From NCBI GenBank assembly GCA_020429585.1, contig JAGQLE010000009.1, positions 1-35,699 on the forward strand: a stretch of DNA of 35,699 nt, given 5' to 3'. The notes under the pieces were generated by a model. That model saw only the letters and a list, made by a program, of their open reading frames with translations, made no database searches and was not told the origin of the DNA. Source of the DNA: Candidatus Berkelbacteria bacterium (GTDB lineage: Bacteria > Patescibacteriota > UBA1384 > JACPKC01). Below are positions 26,213 to 32,539 of this stretch, piece by piece. Every line of letters starts with the position of its first letter. Positions within the stretch are counted from its first letter, which is position 1. A program made the translations under genes and the position numbers.

Positions 26213-26848
26213 TTATAATTCGCTTTTGTCAAGATAGGTCTCAAGAGACTCAATAATAAAATGAGCCGCTTTAATTTTTACTTCTGGCTCAGAAGCAGAA
26301 GCTAAAACCGAAATATACTTATAAAATGATGGGTCTTTTTCTTGGATTTCTTCTACTGCCAAGTAAACTGGCTTAGAGTAGTTATGCCTAAATAAATACC
26401 AGTAATCCAGACTCCGACTATAAAAAATTCCCAGATGACTCATAAAAACTTTGGGACGGTCAATGTTATCGACTAATCCGTCAACCCGACTTTTCATATA
26501 TAAGAGCGGACCTTGTGGCCAACCGACTGACCAACTAAAGCCCTTGGCTAATAGTTCTCTAGCTTTGGCCAGCAGGGCGACACCGGTTTCGCCGGTATCA
26601 AAAACCACTTTGGCAGATTGAAACTTTTCCAAGTTTCTTATCAGCTCTTTTTCGTCAAACTCCATCAAGCCCAAAACTTCAACATTCTGCTCAAAGACCA
26701 ATTCTCGGGCTGATATTCTTTCCACTCCCAGTAAAATAAAGTCCCAATCCGAATGTTTACGAGCAAATCCATTAGCACGTGAGCCATGAAGAATAATCGC
26801 TTTAGGATGATATTTTTCTTTTAGGTATTCAGTAAGTTTCTTAATCAT
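26213..26848 (-). CDS. Nucleotidyltransferase of the polymerase-beta superfamily
   Basis: A 211-residue protein with the minimal nucleotidyltransferase signature HGSRANG (21-27) and the metal-binding D34-W-D36 (HSDWDF). A helical C-terminal half follows, with MKSRVDGLVDNIDRPKVF and FYSRSLDYWYLFRHNYSKP, resembling the helical part of antibiotic-type nucleotidyltransferases. It should transfer a nucleotide to a small molecule or protein; the substrate cannot be read. It is not the small MntA antitoxin type in size, and no HEPN toxin is adjacent. The gene precedes the amber-interrupted gene on the same strand. Its own strong ribosome site is not seen. Confidence 0.75.
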   Translation of the reverse strand: MIKKLTEYLKEKYHPKAIILHGSRANGFARKHSDWDFILLGVERISARELVFEQNVEVLGLMEFDEKELIRNLEKFQSAKVVFDTGETGVALLAKARELLAKGFSWSVGWPQGPLLYMKSRVDGLVDNIDRPKVFMSHLGIFYSRSLDYWYLFRHNYSKPVYLAVEEIQEKDPSFYKYISVLASASEPEVKIKAAHFIIESLETYLDKSEL

Positions 26849-26872
26849 TTAATCGATAAATCCACTCCCTAG

Positions 26873-26902
26873 ATGATAGCGCTGGTTCAAACTTTCTCGC
26901 AA
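26873..26902 (-). promoter_or_regulatory. Possible promoter for the nucleotidyltransferase gene
   Basis: On the minus strand TTGCGA (26897-26902), 18-base spacer, TATCAT (26873-26878). Initiation would be near 26866, about 18 bases from the ATG. The match is moderate. Confidence 0.4.
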
Positions 26903-26960
26903 GATCGGCGCTCAACTGGTTAAATAAAATTAGTTCATTAACAGAAAGGTAAAAGCCATT

Positions 26961-27719
26961 ATGGAGACAATCCTGGCATCGGACGCGATACGGACAATAC
27001 TATTTATCATTCTTTTTACTACTCACTGGTGCCTTGCTGGCTTCAGTCAATCGTTTGTTTGGCATCGGCTTTCTACTCACGGAAACTATACGATGTCATC
27101 AGCCATGAAAAAGTTTTTTATTTTCTTTTCCTGGCTTTGTACTGGCTCTTCATTCACCCGTCCCTGGGAATACACGGTCCAACACCTAGAGCACCACAGT
27201 CACAGCGACAAACCAGGTGACCCTCACGACACTAGTAGCATATGGAGGCTTTTTATCTCGACGCAAAAATCGCTAAAAAAAATAAGGCGGGGTGAATTTA
27301 ATCGCAGCATGGCTAAAAAAGCTATCCGCTGGGACAATTTCGAAGTTATTGCGGCCTCTAAGCCGGTTAGGCTAGCCTGGGTGGTACTATACGTCTATAT
27401 ATATTGGCTACTGGCAGTTCCACAGCTCTGGATTCTACTGCCAGTTACAATTTGGATCTCGCTAATACAGGGTAGCCTGGTTAACAAATACGGACACAGC
27501 GGACATCGGGGACATCACGGGTGTAAAGCATCAAATATGACCTCATGGCTAGCCATCCTCTTCTTAGCTGGCGAAGCGATGCACGAAGACCACCACGACG
27601 ATCAAACTAAACCCTGGATCGGTGAAAACTGGCGAAAGGATTCGACTTTTGTGATCGCCCTCATCCTACACATTTTCAGGGTGATAAAAATAAACAGAAT
27701 TAACGAGCTCAAACTCTGA
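26961..27719 (+). CDS. Membrane fatty-acid desaturase, acyl-CoA delta-9 type
   Basis: Di-iron membrane enzyme that puts a double bond into an acyl chain using oxygen and reductant. All histidine boxes are present in 252 residues: H35-RLST-H40, H75-LE-H78-H79, and H208-ED-H211-H212, plus N175 and H179 in NKYGH, which matches the extra ligand site of stearoyl-CoA desaturases. Hydrophobic segments flank the boxes. It is shorter than the usual about 300 residues. AAAGG lies 11-12 bases before the ATG. It stands alone on the plus strand and ends with its own terminator. An electron donor is not encoded nearby, although an NADH dehydrogenase is in the same island. Confidence 0.88.
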   Translation: METILASDAIRTILFIILFTTHWCLAGFSQSFVWHRLSTHGNYTMSSAMKKFFIFFSWLCTGSSFTRPWEYTVQHLEHHSHSDKPGDPHDTSSIWRLFISTQKSLKKIRRGEFNRSMAKKAIRWDNFEVIAASKPVRLAWVVLYVYIYWLLAVPQLWILLPVTIWISLIQGSLVNKYGHSGHRGHHGCKASNMTSWLAILFLAGEAMHEDHHDDQTKPWIGENWRKDSTFVIALILHIFRVIKINRINELKL

Positions 27720-27726
27720 GTCACTT

Positions 27727-27752
27727 CCTCGCCTTCGGGCGAGGTTTTCTTT
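27727..27752 (+). terminator. Intrinsic terminator of the desaturase gene
   Basis: A 7-bp stem (27727-27733 with 27738-27744) closed by a UUCG loop (27734-27737), followed by TTTTCTTT. It starts eight bases after the stop codon. Confidence 0.9.
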
Positions 27753-27919
27753 AATTATAGTAGACAAGGACAAACTGCAAGTTTTGATTGGTGATTCCAA
27801 CCAGGAGCCTCATTACCAACTTCAACCCGCATCCATTGTAAAATTTACCGACTATATAATTGGTTAGTATGGCGTCAAAGTTATTAATTTCGAGGCGTGA
27901 AACAAACAAAGATTCTACT
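27753..27919 (+). other. Intergenic stretch, possible decayed coding fragment
   Basis: This AT-rich gap lies between two convergent genes. On the minus strand a short frame around 27770-27845 reads QWMRVEVGNEAPGWN, which recalls an SH3-like repeat, but it has no ribosome site and a stop soon before it. No RNA gene, repeat or clear terminator for the minus-strand gene was seen. The strand given is nominal. Confidence 0.2.
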
Positions 27920-28360
27920 TTAAGTGTCTATGCTACTTAAATCCTCACCCAGAATTATTGGTAAGCAACCCAAAATCTCTTCCTTATAATTAAGTCCATT
28001 ATCAATTTCTTTTAAGACGAGAATTCGTTTACCTAAAAATCGGGCCACCGCAATTTCCATCAAAGTATTTCCCCCGACATATCCGGCCATTTCGTTTTTG
28101 TCGTAGTTGGCGATTAAAACAGCATCGCACCACGCTATTTTTTTGAAATGATCATCAATGGCATTCGCCTTTAGTTGCCAGATTGGATCGTCTTTGTCTA
28201 ACTTAGCTATGCCACCCCTATTCTCCACCAACCTTCTAAAAGGCACTCCGCCTGAAATAACTTGCGGGGAAATAACTTCGTGACCGATTTTTTCCAGATC
28301 CGCTTTTAACAAATTCATTTGATCAACAAAAACCATACTGCCACAAATCGTTATCTTCAT
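27920..28360 (-). CDS. Nucleoside 2-deoxyribosyltransferase-like protein
   Basis: A 146-residue Rossmann-like protein. The first strand and loop, MKITICGSMVF, the CDAVLIANYDKNEMAGYVGG segment and NTLMEIAVARFLGKRI with a conserved Glu (E102) match the deoxyribosyltransferase-like superfamily, whose members act on nucleosides or nucleotides. The exact substrate is unknown. It overlaps the EVE-domain gene by four bases, so the two form an operon. No terminator is visible after it. Confidence 0.75.
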   Translation of the reverse strand: MKITICGSMVFVDQMNLLKADLEKIGHEVISPQVISGGVPFRRLVENRGGIAKLDKDDPIWQLKANAIDDHFKKIAWCDAVLIANYDKNEMAGYVGGNTLMEIAVARFLGKRILVLKEIDNGLNYKEEILGCLPIILGEDLSSIDT

Positions 28361-28809
28361 TCGTCTCCCATTCCCACAACAATATCGAACTCCAGTTTTG
28401 TAACCGGCTGCACTGACAAGCGGCCGACCTTAATTACCACCATCTCAGTCAATTCTGGTTTGTTTTTTAATTCTTCCAAGGTGACGTAATTTTTGAATTT
28501 TTTGACAAATTCGACCTCGACAGTACTCCAACGAGGTTTTTTAAGAGTGGACTTGGGATCATAATACGGACTGTCTTTTTTAAATTGGAACGGATCAGGA
28601 TAAGCCTCCTTGATAATTTTGGCGATTCCCGCGACTCCAGGTGGCTTTGTACTCGAATGATAGAAAAGAACCATATCCCCCTTCTTCATCGCTCTCATGT
28701 TATTTCGAGCCTGAAAATTACGCACACCCTCCCAGATCGAGGTCTTATTCTTTTTAAGATCGTCGATCGAATAGGTCTCTGGCTCAGTTTTCATTAGCCA
28801 ATAATTCAT
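28357..28809 (-). CDS. EVE-domain (PUA-like) protein
   Basis: A 150-residue single EVE domain: YWLMKTEPETYSIDDL at the start, IWEGVRNFQARNNMRAMKKG, LFYHSSTKPPGVAGIAKI, and PRWSTVEVEF. EVE domains are thought to bind modified bases in nucleic acids. The ATG at 28809 is preferred over a TTG two codons upstream because MNYWLMKTEP matches family starts. No ribosome site is seen, so translation may begin close to the transcript end. The 44-base gap to the divergent membrane-protein gene must hold both promoters. Confidence 0.92.
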   Translation of the reverse strand: MNYWLMKTEPETYSIDDLKKNKTSIWEGVRNFQARNNMRAMKKGDMVLFYHSSTKPPGVAGIAKIIKEAYPDPFQFKKDSPYYDPKSTLKKPRWSTVEVEFVKKFKNYVTLEELKNKPELTEMVVIKVGRLSVQPVTKLEFDIVVGMGDE

Positions 28810-28853
28810 AATCAAATGATAAGATAATAATATCTATATCTTATGGAGGGCGA

Positions 28854-29204
28854 ATGAAAAATACAATTATCGTCTTAATGATCACCCTGGCCGCAACTAT
28901 AGTCTTTGGATTAATCTTAAAAGGCAATCTGGCGAGTGATATCAGAAGCTATCATAAACTCATGGCCCTGCTAAGCGTCCTTTTAGGAGTCTTTGCAGCG
29001 GCAGCCTCATTCGTCACTCACACCAACAATAAAACCAAGGGGTTATTACTTTTGACTTTACTCCTAATCTTAAGCGCGGCAATGGGCGGCCGCAATGCCG
29101 CATCAGCAATTAATTACAATATCTCTTACTTACAAATGGTGGGCTCAACTGCAGTCGCCTTACTAAGTAGCTATTTTGCCCTAAAAGAAATTGAATCTAA
29201 TTAA
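28854..29204 (+). CDS. Small membrane protein with about four helices, unknown
   Basis: A 116-residue hydrophobic protein with segments at about residues 4-22, 36-56, 62-80 and 91-110. It is not recognised as a family. Two His residues (H34, H56) near helix ends are the only notable polar residues. A strong GGAGG lies just before the ATG. Its 3' end overlaps the end of the convergent tspO by eight bases. Coding is supported by the ribosome site and the membrane-protein pattern. Confidence 0.7.
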   Translation: MKNTIIVLMITLAATIVFGLILKGNLASDIRSYHKLMALLSVLLGVFAAAASFVTHTNNKTKGLLLLTLLLILSAAMGGRNAASAINYNISYLQMVGSTAVALLSSYFALKEIESN

Positions 29205-29649
29205 GCAGTAAGATATTTAAATTTAAAAAGGCAGCGAACAATACCCAGACAAAATACGGGACCAGTAACCAACCGGCTCGCTGGTCAATCCGCCAAAATA
29301 AAAAGAGATTAACTGCAATCAAAAATGCCAAGACGCCAATGGCAATTAATCCGCCCAGAATACTTTCGTAGCCAAAAAATACAAGTGACCAGCCGATATT
29401 CACTAATAGCTGTAAACCATAAATAATTAAGGCCCAGGTTCGCTGCAGATCTTTAGTCTTGTATACGATGGCCGCCGCCCAACCCATTAATAAATAAAGA
29501 GTCAGCCAAACTGGAGCAAATAGCCAGTTGGGCGGATTCCAGATTGGCTTGTCTAAGGCTTGATACCAGGTCGCGATTTGAGGCGCAGTAAACAAAGAAC
29601 CAATATAGCCAGATAGTTCGGCTAAAAGTATAGAAATTAAGTAGATCAA
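29197..29649 (-). CDS. tspO: TspO/MBR family membrane protein
   Basis: Five-helix membrane protein of the TspO family, which binds tetrapyrroles and sterol-like ligands. The 150-residue product has the family hallmark KPIWNPPNWLFAPVWLTLY and LLMGWAAAIVY, LQLLVNIGWSLVFFG, and the final helix with PYFVWVLFAAFLNLNILLLN. The apparent start is TTG (29647-29649), placed right after a run of eight G (minus strand) that would serve as the ribosome site. It is convergent with the small membrane-protein gene. No porphyrin genes are nearby. Confidence 0.92.
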   Translation of the reverse strand: MIYLISILLAELSGYIGSLFTAPQIATWYQALDKPIWNPPNWLFAPVWLTLYLLMGWAAAIVYKTKDLQRTWALIIYGLQLLVNIGWSLVFFGYESILGGLIAIGVLAFLIAVNLFLFWRIDQRAGWLLVPYFVWVLFAAFLNLNILLLN

Positions 29650-29652
29650 AAT

Positions 29653-29660
29653 CCCCCCCC
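29653..29660 (-). repeat. Homopolymer of eight G before tspO
   Basis: Eight C on the plus strand, thus eight G on the minus strand, three bases before the TTG start of tspO. It probably acts as the ribosome site, and slippage would alter spacing to the start. Confidence 0.6.
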
Positions 29661-29781
29661 TGTGATTTAACTCTTGGCTGGTGGTGAAATACTAACCTTT
29701 GCGCGAACCCATTTTGAACGAAACACCTGACGCGCCTCGGGCGCGCGGTTCATCTGCGCTTTCAGCGCGAGAAGTTTTGTT

Positions 29782-29857
29782 TGGTGGACCGTACTGGATT
29801 CGAACCAGCGACCTCTTCCATGCCATGGAAGCGCTCTACCAACTGAGCTAACGGCCC
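29782..29857 (-). tRNA. tRNA-Ala, anticodon GGC
   Basis: On the minus strand a complete 76-base cloverleaf including an encoded CCA end. The acceptor stem GGGCCGT pairs with ACGGTCC and contains the G3-U70 pair that marks tRNA-Ala. The D arm has AGCTCAGTTGGTAGAGC, the anticodon arm is CTTCC-ATGGCAT-GGAAG with GGC in the loop, and the T arm has GGTTCGAATCC. It would read GCC and GCU codons. It has its own promoter (29882-29910). Confidence 0.97.
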
Positions 29858-29881
29858 ACAAGTCAATAGTTAACAGGCCAT

Positions 29882-29910
29882 ATTCTACCTATTAACAGGG
29901 TTTGGCTCAA
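29882..29910 (-). promoter_or_regulatory. Promoter of tRNA-Ala
   Basis: On the minus strand TTGAGC (29905-29910), 17-base spacer, TAGAAT (29882-29887). Initiation is expected near 29875, about 18 bases before the mature tRNA. Confidence 0.7.
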
Positions 29911-29931
29911 GCTAATTGATAAACTAGATAT

Positions 29932-31128
29932 ATGGATAAAAATATTGTCATCATTGGCGGAGGATTTGCAGGAGTTAGAGTTGCTCTCGATTTAGCTAAA
30001 AAACACTCTCGACTCAAAGGTCATAGACTTATCCTAATTGATCGGAATACCTATCACCTCTTTACTCCCTGGCTATATGAACGTGCCACTACCGGAGCCA
30101 AGATGCAGGCGATTAAAATTCCTCATGCAAAGATTTTTAAAAATAAACCGATTGAGCTGGTTCGCGGAGAGGTTACTGATGTCAATAGAGCCAATCAGCA
30201 GCTTACTTTAGACAATGGACAGGTAGTTAACTTTGAATTCCTTGTTCTTGCCTGCGGCAGTATTCCCAATGATTTCCATGTCTCGGGAGTACAAAAATAC
30301 GGTCTCTATCTAAAAAACTACGAAGATGCCGAAAAAATCAGAAGAACGACCAAGATGAAATTTAGAGAATTCCTTAAAAACCATGAAGATGGCGACGTTT
30401 TTCAGGTTTTAATTGCCGGAGGCGGCTTTACTGGCGTCGAATTAGCAGCTGAGCTCCATGCCTACCTAAAGGAACTTGAACCAAAAAGGAAGCGCCGAGG
30501 ATTATTTGCGGTTAAGATTGTCGAAGCAGGCGACAAGCTCCTTGGCCCGATGCCAGAATGGTTTTCCCGACACGCCCAGGATCGACTTGGTCATTACCGA
30601 CGCATCGAGGTACTCCTACAAAATCAAATCAAGAAAATTACCAACGGTACTGCCTATGTAATGAACGGCGATAAGCTGGCCTTCGATCTCTTTGTTTGGA
30701 CGGGCGGCATCAAAGCTAATCCAGTGGGCGAAATGTGCGAAGTCGAAACCCACCAAGGCCATGTTCGAGCCACTTCCACTCTACAAAGTCGTACTGATAA
30801 ACGAATTTTTGCGGCCGGCGATTGTTCGTTTTGTATTGACCCGGTCAGTAGAAAAAGAGCAGTGCAAACAATCGAAAATGCCTACTCCCAAGCCCAAGTC
30901 GTTGCCGAAAACATTATTAAATCGATCAACAAAGAAAAGTTAGTTAGATTTAAACCTCATAGCAGCGGCCAAATCGTTCCGATTAGAGGAGATTGGGCAA
31001 TTTCAAATATCTTTTTTCCACTTAAAGGCTATTGGGCTTATGTTCTCCATCGTCTAATATTTTTGCGTTATTTTATGTGGATTCTACCTTGGTCCGAGGC
31101 CTGGCGCCGCTGGAACGATAAAAAATAG
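29932..31128 (+). CDS. ndh: Type II NADH dehydrogenase (NADH:quinone oxidoreductase)
   Basis: Single-subunit flavoprotein that passes electrons from NADH to quinone at the inner face of the membrane without pumping protons. The 398-residue product has the FAD site GGGFAGV (9-15), the NADH site GGGFTGVE (163-170), FVWTGGIKANP, and the second flavin motif AAGDC (294-298). The C-terminus (about 345-398) is hydrophobic and aromatic, fitting membrane attachment. No ribosome site is seen. TGATAAACT lies just before the ATG and could be an extended -10, which would make the message leaderless. It shares a terminator hairpin with the converging gene. Confidence 0.93.
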   Translation: MDKNIVIIGGGFAGVRVALDLAKKHSRLKGHRLILIDRNTYHLFTPWLYERATTGAKMQAIKIPHAKIFKNKPIELVRGEVTDVNRANQQLTLDNGQVVNFEFLVLACGSIPNDFHVSGVQKYGLYLKNYEDAEKIRRTTKMKFREFLKNHEDGDVFQVLIAGGGFTGVELAAELHAYLKELEPKRKRRGLFAVKIVEAGDKLLGPMPEWFSRHAQDRLGHYRRIEVLLQNQIKKITNGTAYVMNGDKLAFDLFVWTGGIKANPVGEMCEVETHQGHVRATSTLQSRTDKRIFAAGDCSFCIDPVSRKRAVQTIENAYSQAQVVAENIIKSINKEKLVRFKPHSSGQIVPIRGDWAISNIFFPLKGYWAYVLHRLIFLRYFMWILPWSEAWRRWNDKK

Positions 31129-31143
31129 ACCCCGAAGGGTCTA
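31118..31143 (-). terminator. Terminator shared by two converging genes
   Basis: A 7-bp stem (31126-31132 with 31137-31143), UUCG loop on the minus strand, followed on that strand by six T (31120-31125). It therefore works best for the minus-strand gene. The ndh stop TAG forms the outer part of one arm, and the stop TAG of the opposing gene forms the outer part of the other. Confidence 0.8.
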
Positions 31144-32100
31144 TGTGCGAATGAGAACTTGTGAATACTGAGCAAAGTCTTGCTCGGTTAGTTCTCTTAA
31201 TTTTTTGTTTACCTGCATCCTCCTTTTAACCAAACTCTGACCTGGTTGGATTCCCCATAAGCGCTGCCGCCTTTTGGAGGCAACCGGCAAGTAGGCTTTC
31301 TTAAACCAATTAAGCAAAGCTAATTGAGCTTTGCTTAAATCCTTAAAGTCAAAGGAATTCAGGTACAGATCTCCCTCGACGGAAAAGTAGGGGTCACAAC
31401 TTTCTGCCCAAACTAGCTCATCCCACTGATCAAACGGCTCAGTGTGGATTCGTCCCCGTGCCGCGTGAATCATAAACACATTATGTAGAGATTCATTCTC
31501 AGAAGGAATTTGGGGCAAAACCGTATGGCCGAGATCGTGAACTAGAGTTCGGGCCACCAGTTCAGTTGCCACGTCAGGCGACACCGCTAATAGTTGCGGA
31601 TAATCGGGCAAACGATAACCAATTACGCGACCTTTATTACGACAAATTTCCTTAAAAAAGCGTCCCCAGCCCGGAGCCGAAAAACTCATCAACGGTGAAA
31701 CTCGCCATTGACCACAACACCCTTCTAATCGATCCCAAAAGTTTGTCCTTAAGTAGTGGGCCTGCGCCGGCAACTCTTGCCATTGCCCATGTAGGAATTT
31801 GGATTTCCTCCTGCGCTCCAACTCCGTATCGTCTTCCCCTATAGGGCTCGATTGCAAGAAGAAAAGCGCCAGCTTGGACCAATCTAAGACCTTAGACTTT
31901 AAAGCCAACAAAGAAGCTTCGGCCTGGCAAATTCTAGTCCGTAACAGATCCACATTTAACCAGTCGCAGGCCAGTTTCTTTTTAATTAAAACTGCCTCTG
32001 CTTCTAGCAAGTCAGCTAGCGTAACAGTGCGCTCAGCATCAAGGCCGCGCAAAACATATCCATGTTCGCGATGTCGTGCAGACTGAATTTCTAATATCAT
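31141..32100 (-). CDS. Unrecognised 319-residue protein with HDLGH motif
   Basis: Not recognised. The ATG at 32100 is chosen because GGAGG lies just upstream; an in-frame TTG four codons earlier lacks this support. The N-terminal half is charged and helical. The second half has LVARTLVHDLGHTVLP (H188-D189-x-x-H192), then E201, E203, H206 and H212. This arrangement suggests a metal site, such as an HD-type hydrolase or a metallopeptidase-like fold, but neither can be assigned. The C-terminus is basic and Lys/Arg-rich. It has no signal peptide or membrane helix. It lies alone between rpsJ and ndh, with its own terminator. Confidence 0.7.
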   Translation of the reverse strand: MILEIQSARHREHGYVLRGLDAERTVTLADLLEAEAVLIKKKLACDWLNVDLLRTRICQAEASLLALKSKVLDWSKLALFFLQSSPIGEDDTELERRRKSKFLHGQWQELPAQAHYLRTNFWDRLEGCCGQWRVSPLMSFSAPGWGRFFKEICRNKGRVIGYRLPDYPQLLAVSPDVATELVARTLVHDLGHTVLPQIPSENESLHNVFMIHAARGRIHTEPFDQWDELVWAESCDPYFSVEGDLYLNSFDFKDLSKAQLALLNWFKKAYLPVASKRRQRLWGIQPGQSLVKRRMQVNKKLRELTEQDFAQYSQVLIRT

Positions 32101-32168
32101 CCCCGCCTCCAATTTTTAAAGTATTGTGCATCTTACCAGTTATTCATTAAAAATTGAACTATAAACAC

Positions 32169-32198
32169 AAAGAACCCCGGGTTAATCCGGGGTTCTTT
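32169..32198 (-). terminator. Terminator after rpsJ
   Basis: A 12-bp stem (32169-32180 with 32187-32198) with a six-base loop, 16 bases after the rpsJ stop. On the minus strand its far arm ends in TTCTTT and continues GTGTTT. The plus strand also shows a T-run, but no plus-strand gene reads into it. It ends the fusA-tuf-rpsJ transcripts and so separates rpsJ from the rest of the S10 genes. Confidence 0.85.
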
Positions 32199-32214
32199 TT
32201 TTCTAAGTTAAAAC

Positions 32215-32535
32215 TTAGGTTTTAATCTCGATATCCACGCCAGCGGGCAGGTCTAAACTCATCAAGGCGTCAATTGTTTTAGGCGTTGGCTCTAAAACAT
32301 CAATCAAGCGCTTGTGGATTCTGGTTTCAAACTGCTCGCGCGCATCTTTGTGCTTAAAGGTAGAACGCAAAACCGTTACCTTTTTTGTTTCGGTTGGTAG
32401 CGGAATCGGCCCATGAACACTGGCGCCGGAACGTTTGGTTGTCTCGAGAATTTTCTTGGCCGACTGATCAATCACCCGATAGTCGTAGGCCTTAAGGCGA
32501 ATTCTGATTTTTTGTTTGGGAGATTGAGTGGCCAT
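32215..32535 (-). CDS. rpsJ: 30S ribosomal protein S10 (NusE)
   Basis: Protein uS10, 106 residues, with a second role as NusE, the partner of NusB in antitermination. [20 protein letters not shown], the [17 protein letters not shown] segment and the C-terminal VDIEIKT are typical. It follows tuf by four bases and is the last gene of the transcript. It is not linked to rplC as it is in most bacteria. Confidence 0.97.
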   Translation of the reverse strand: MATQSPKQKIRIRLKAYDYRVIDQSAKKILETTKRSGASVHGPIPLPTETKKVTVLRSTFKHKDAREQFETRIHKRLIDVLEPTPKTIDALMSLDLPAGVDIEIKT

Positions 32536-32539
32536 TGTC

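Noticed and set aside
29667-29861. Minus-strand open frame covering tRNA-Ala
   Set aside because: It reads through the tRNA cloverleaf; the tRNA explains the sequence, and the rest is the GC-rich patch.
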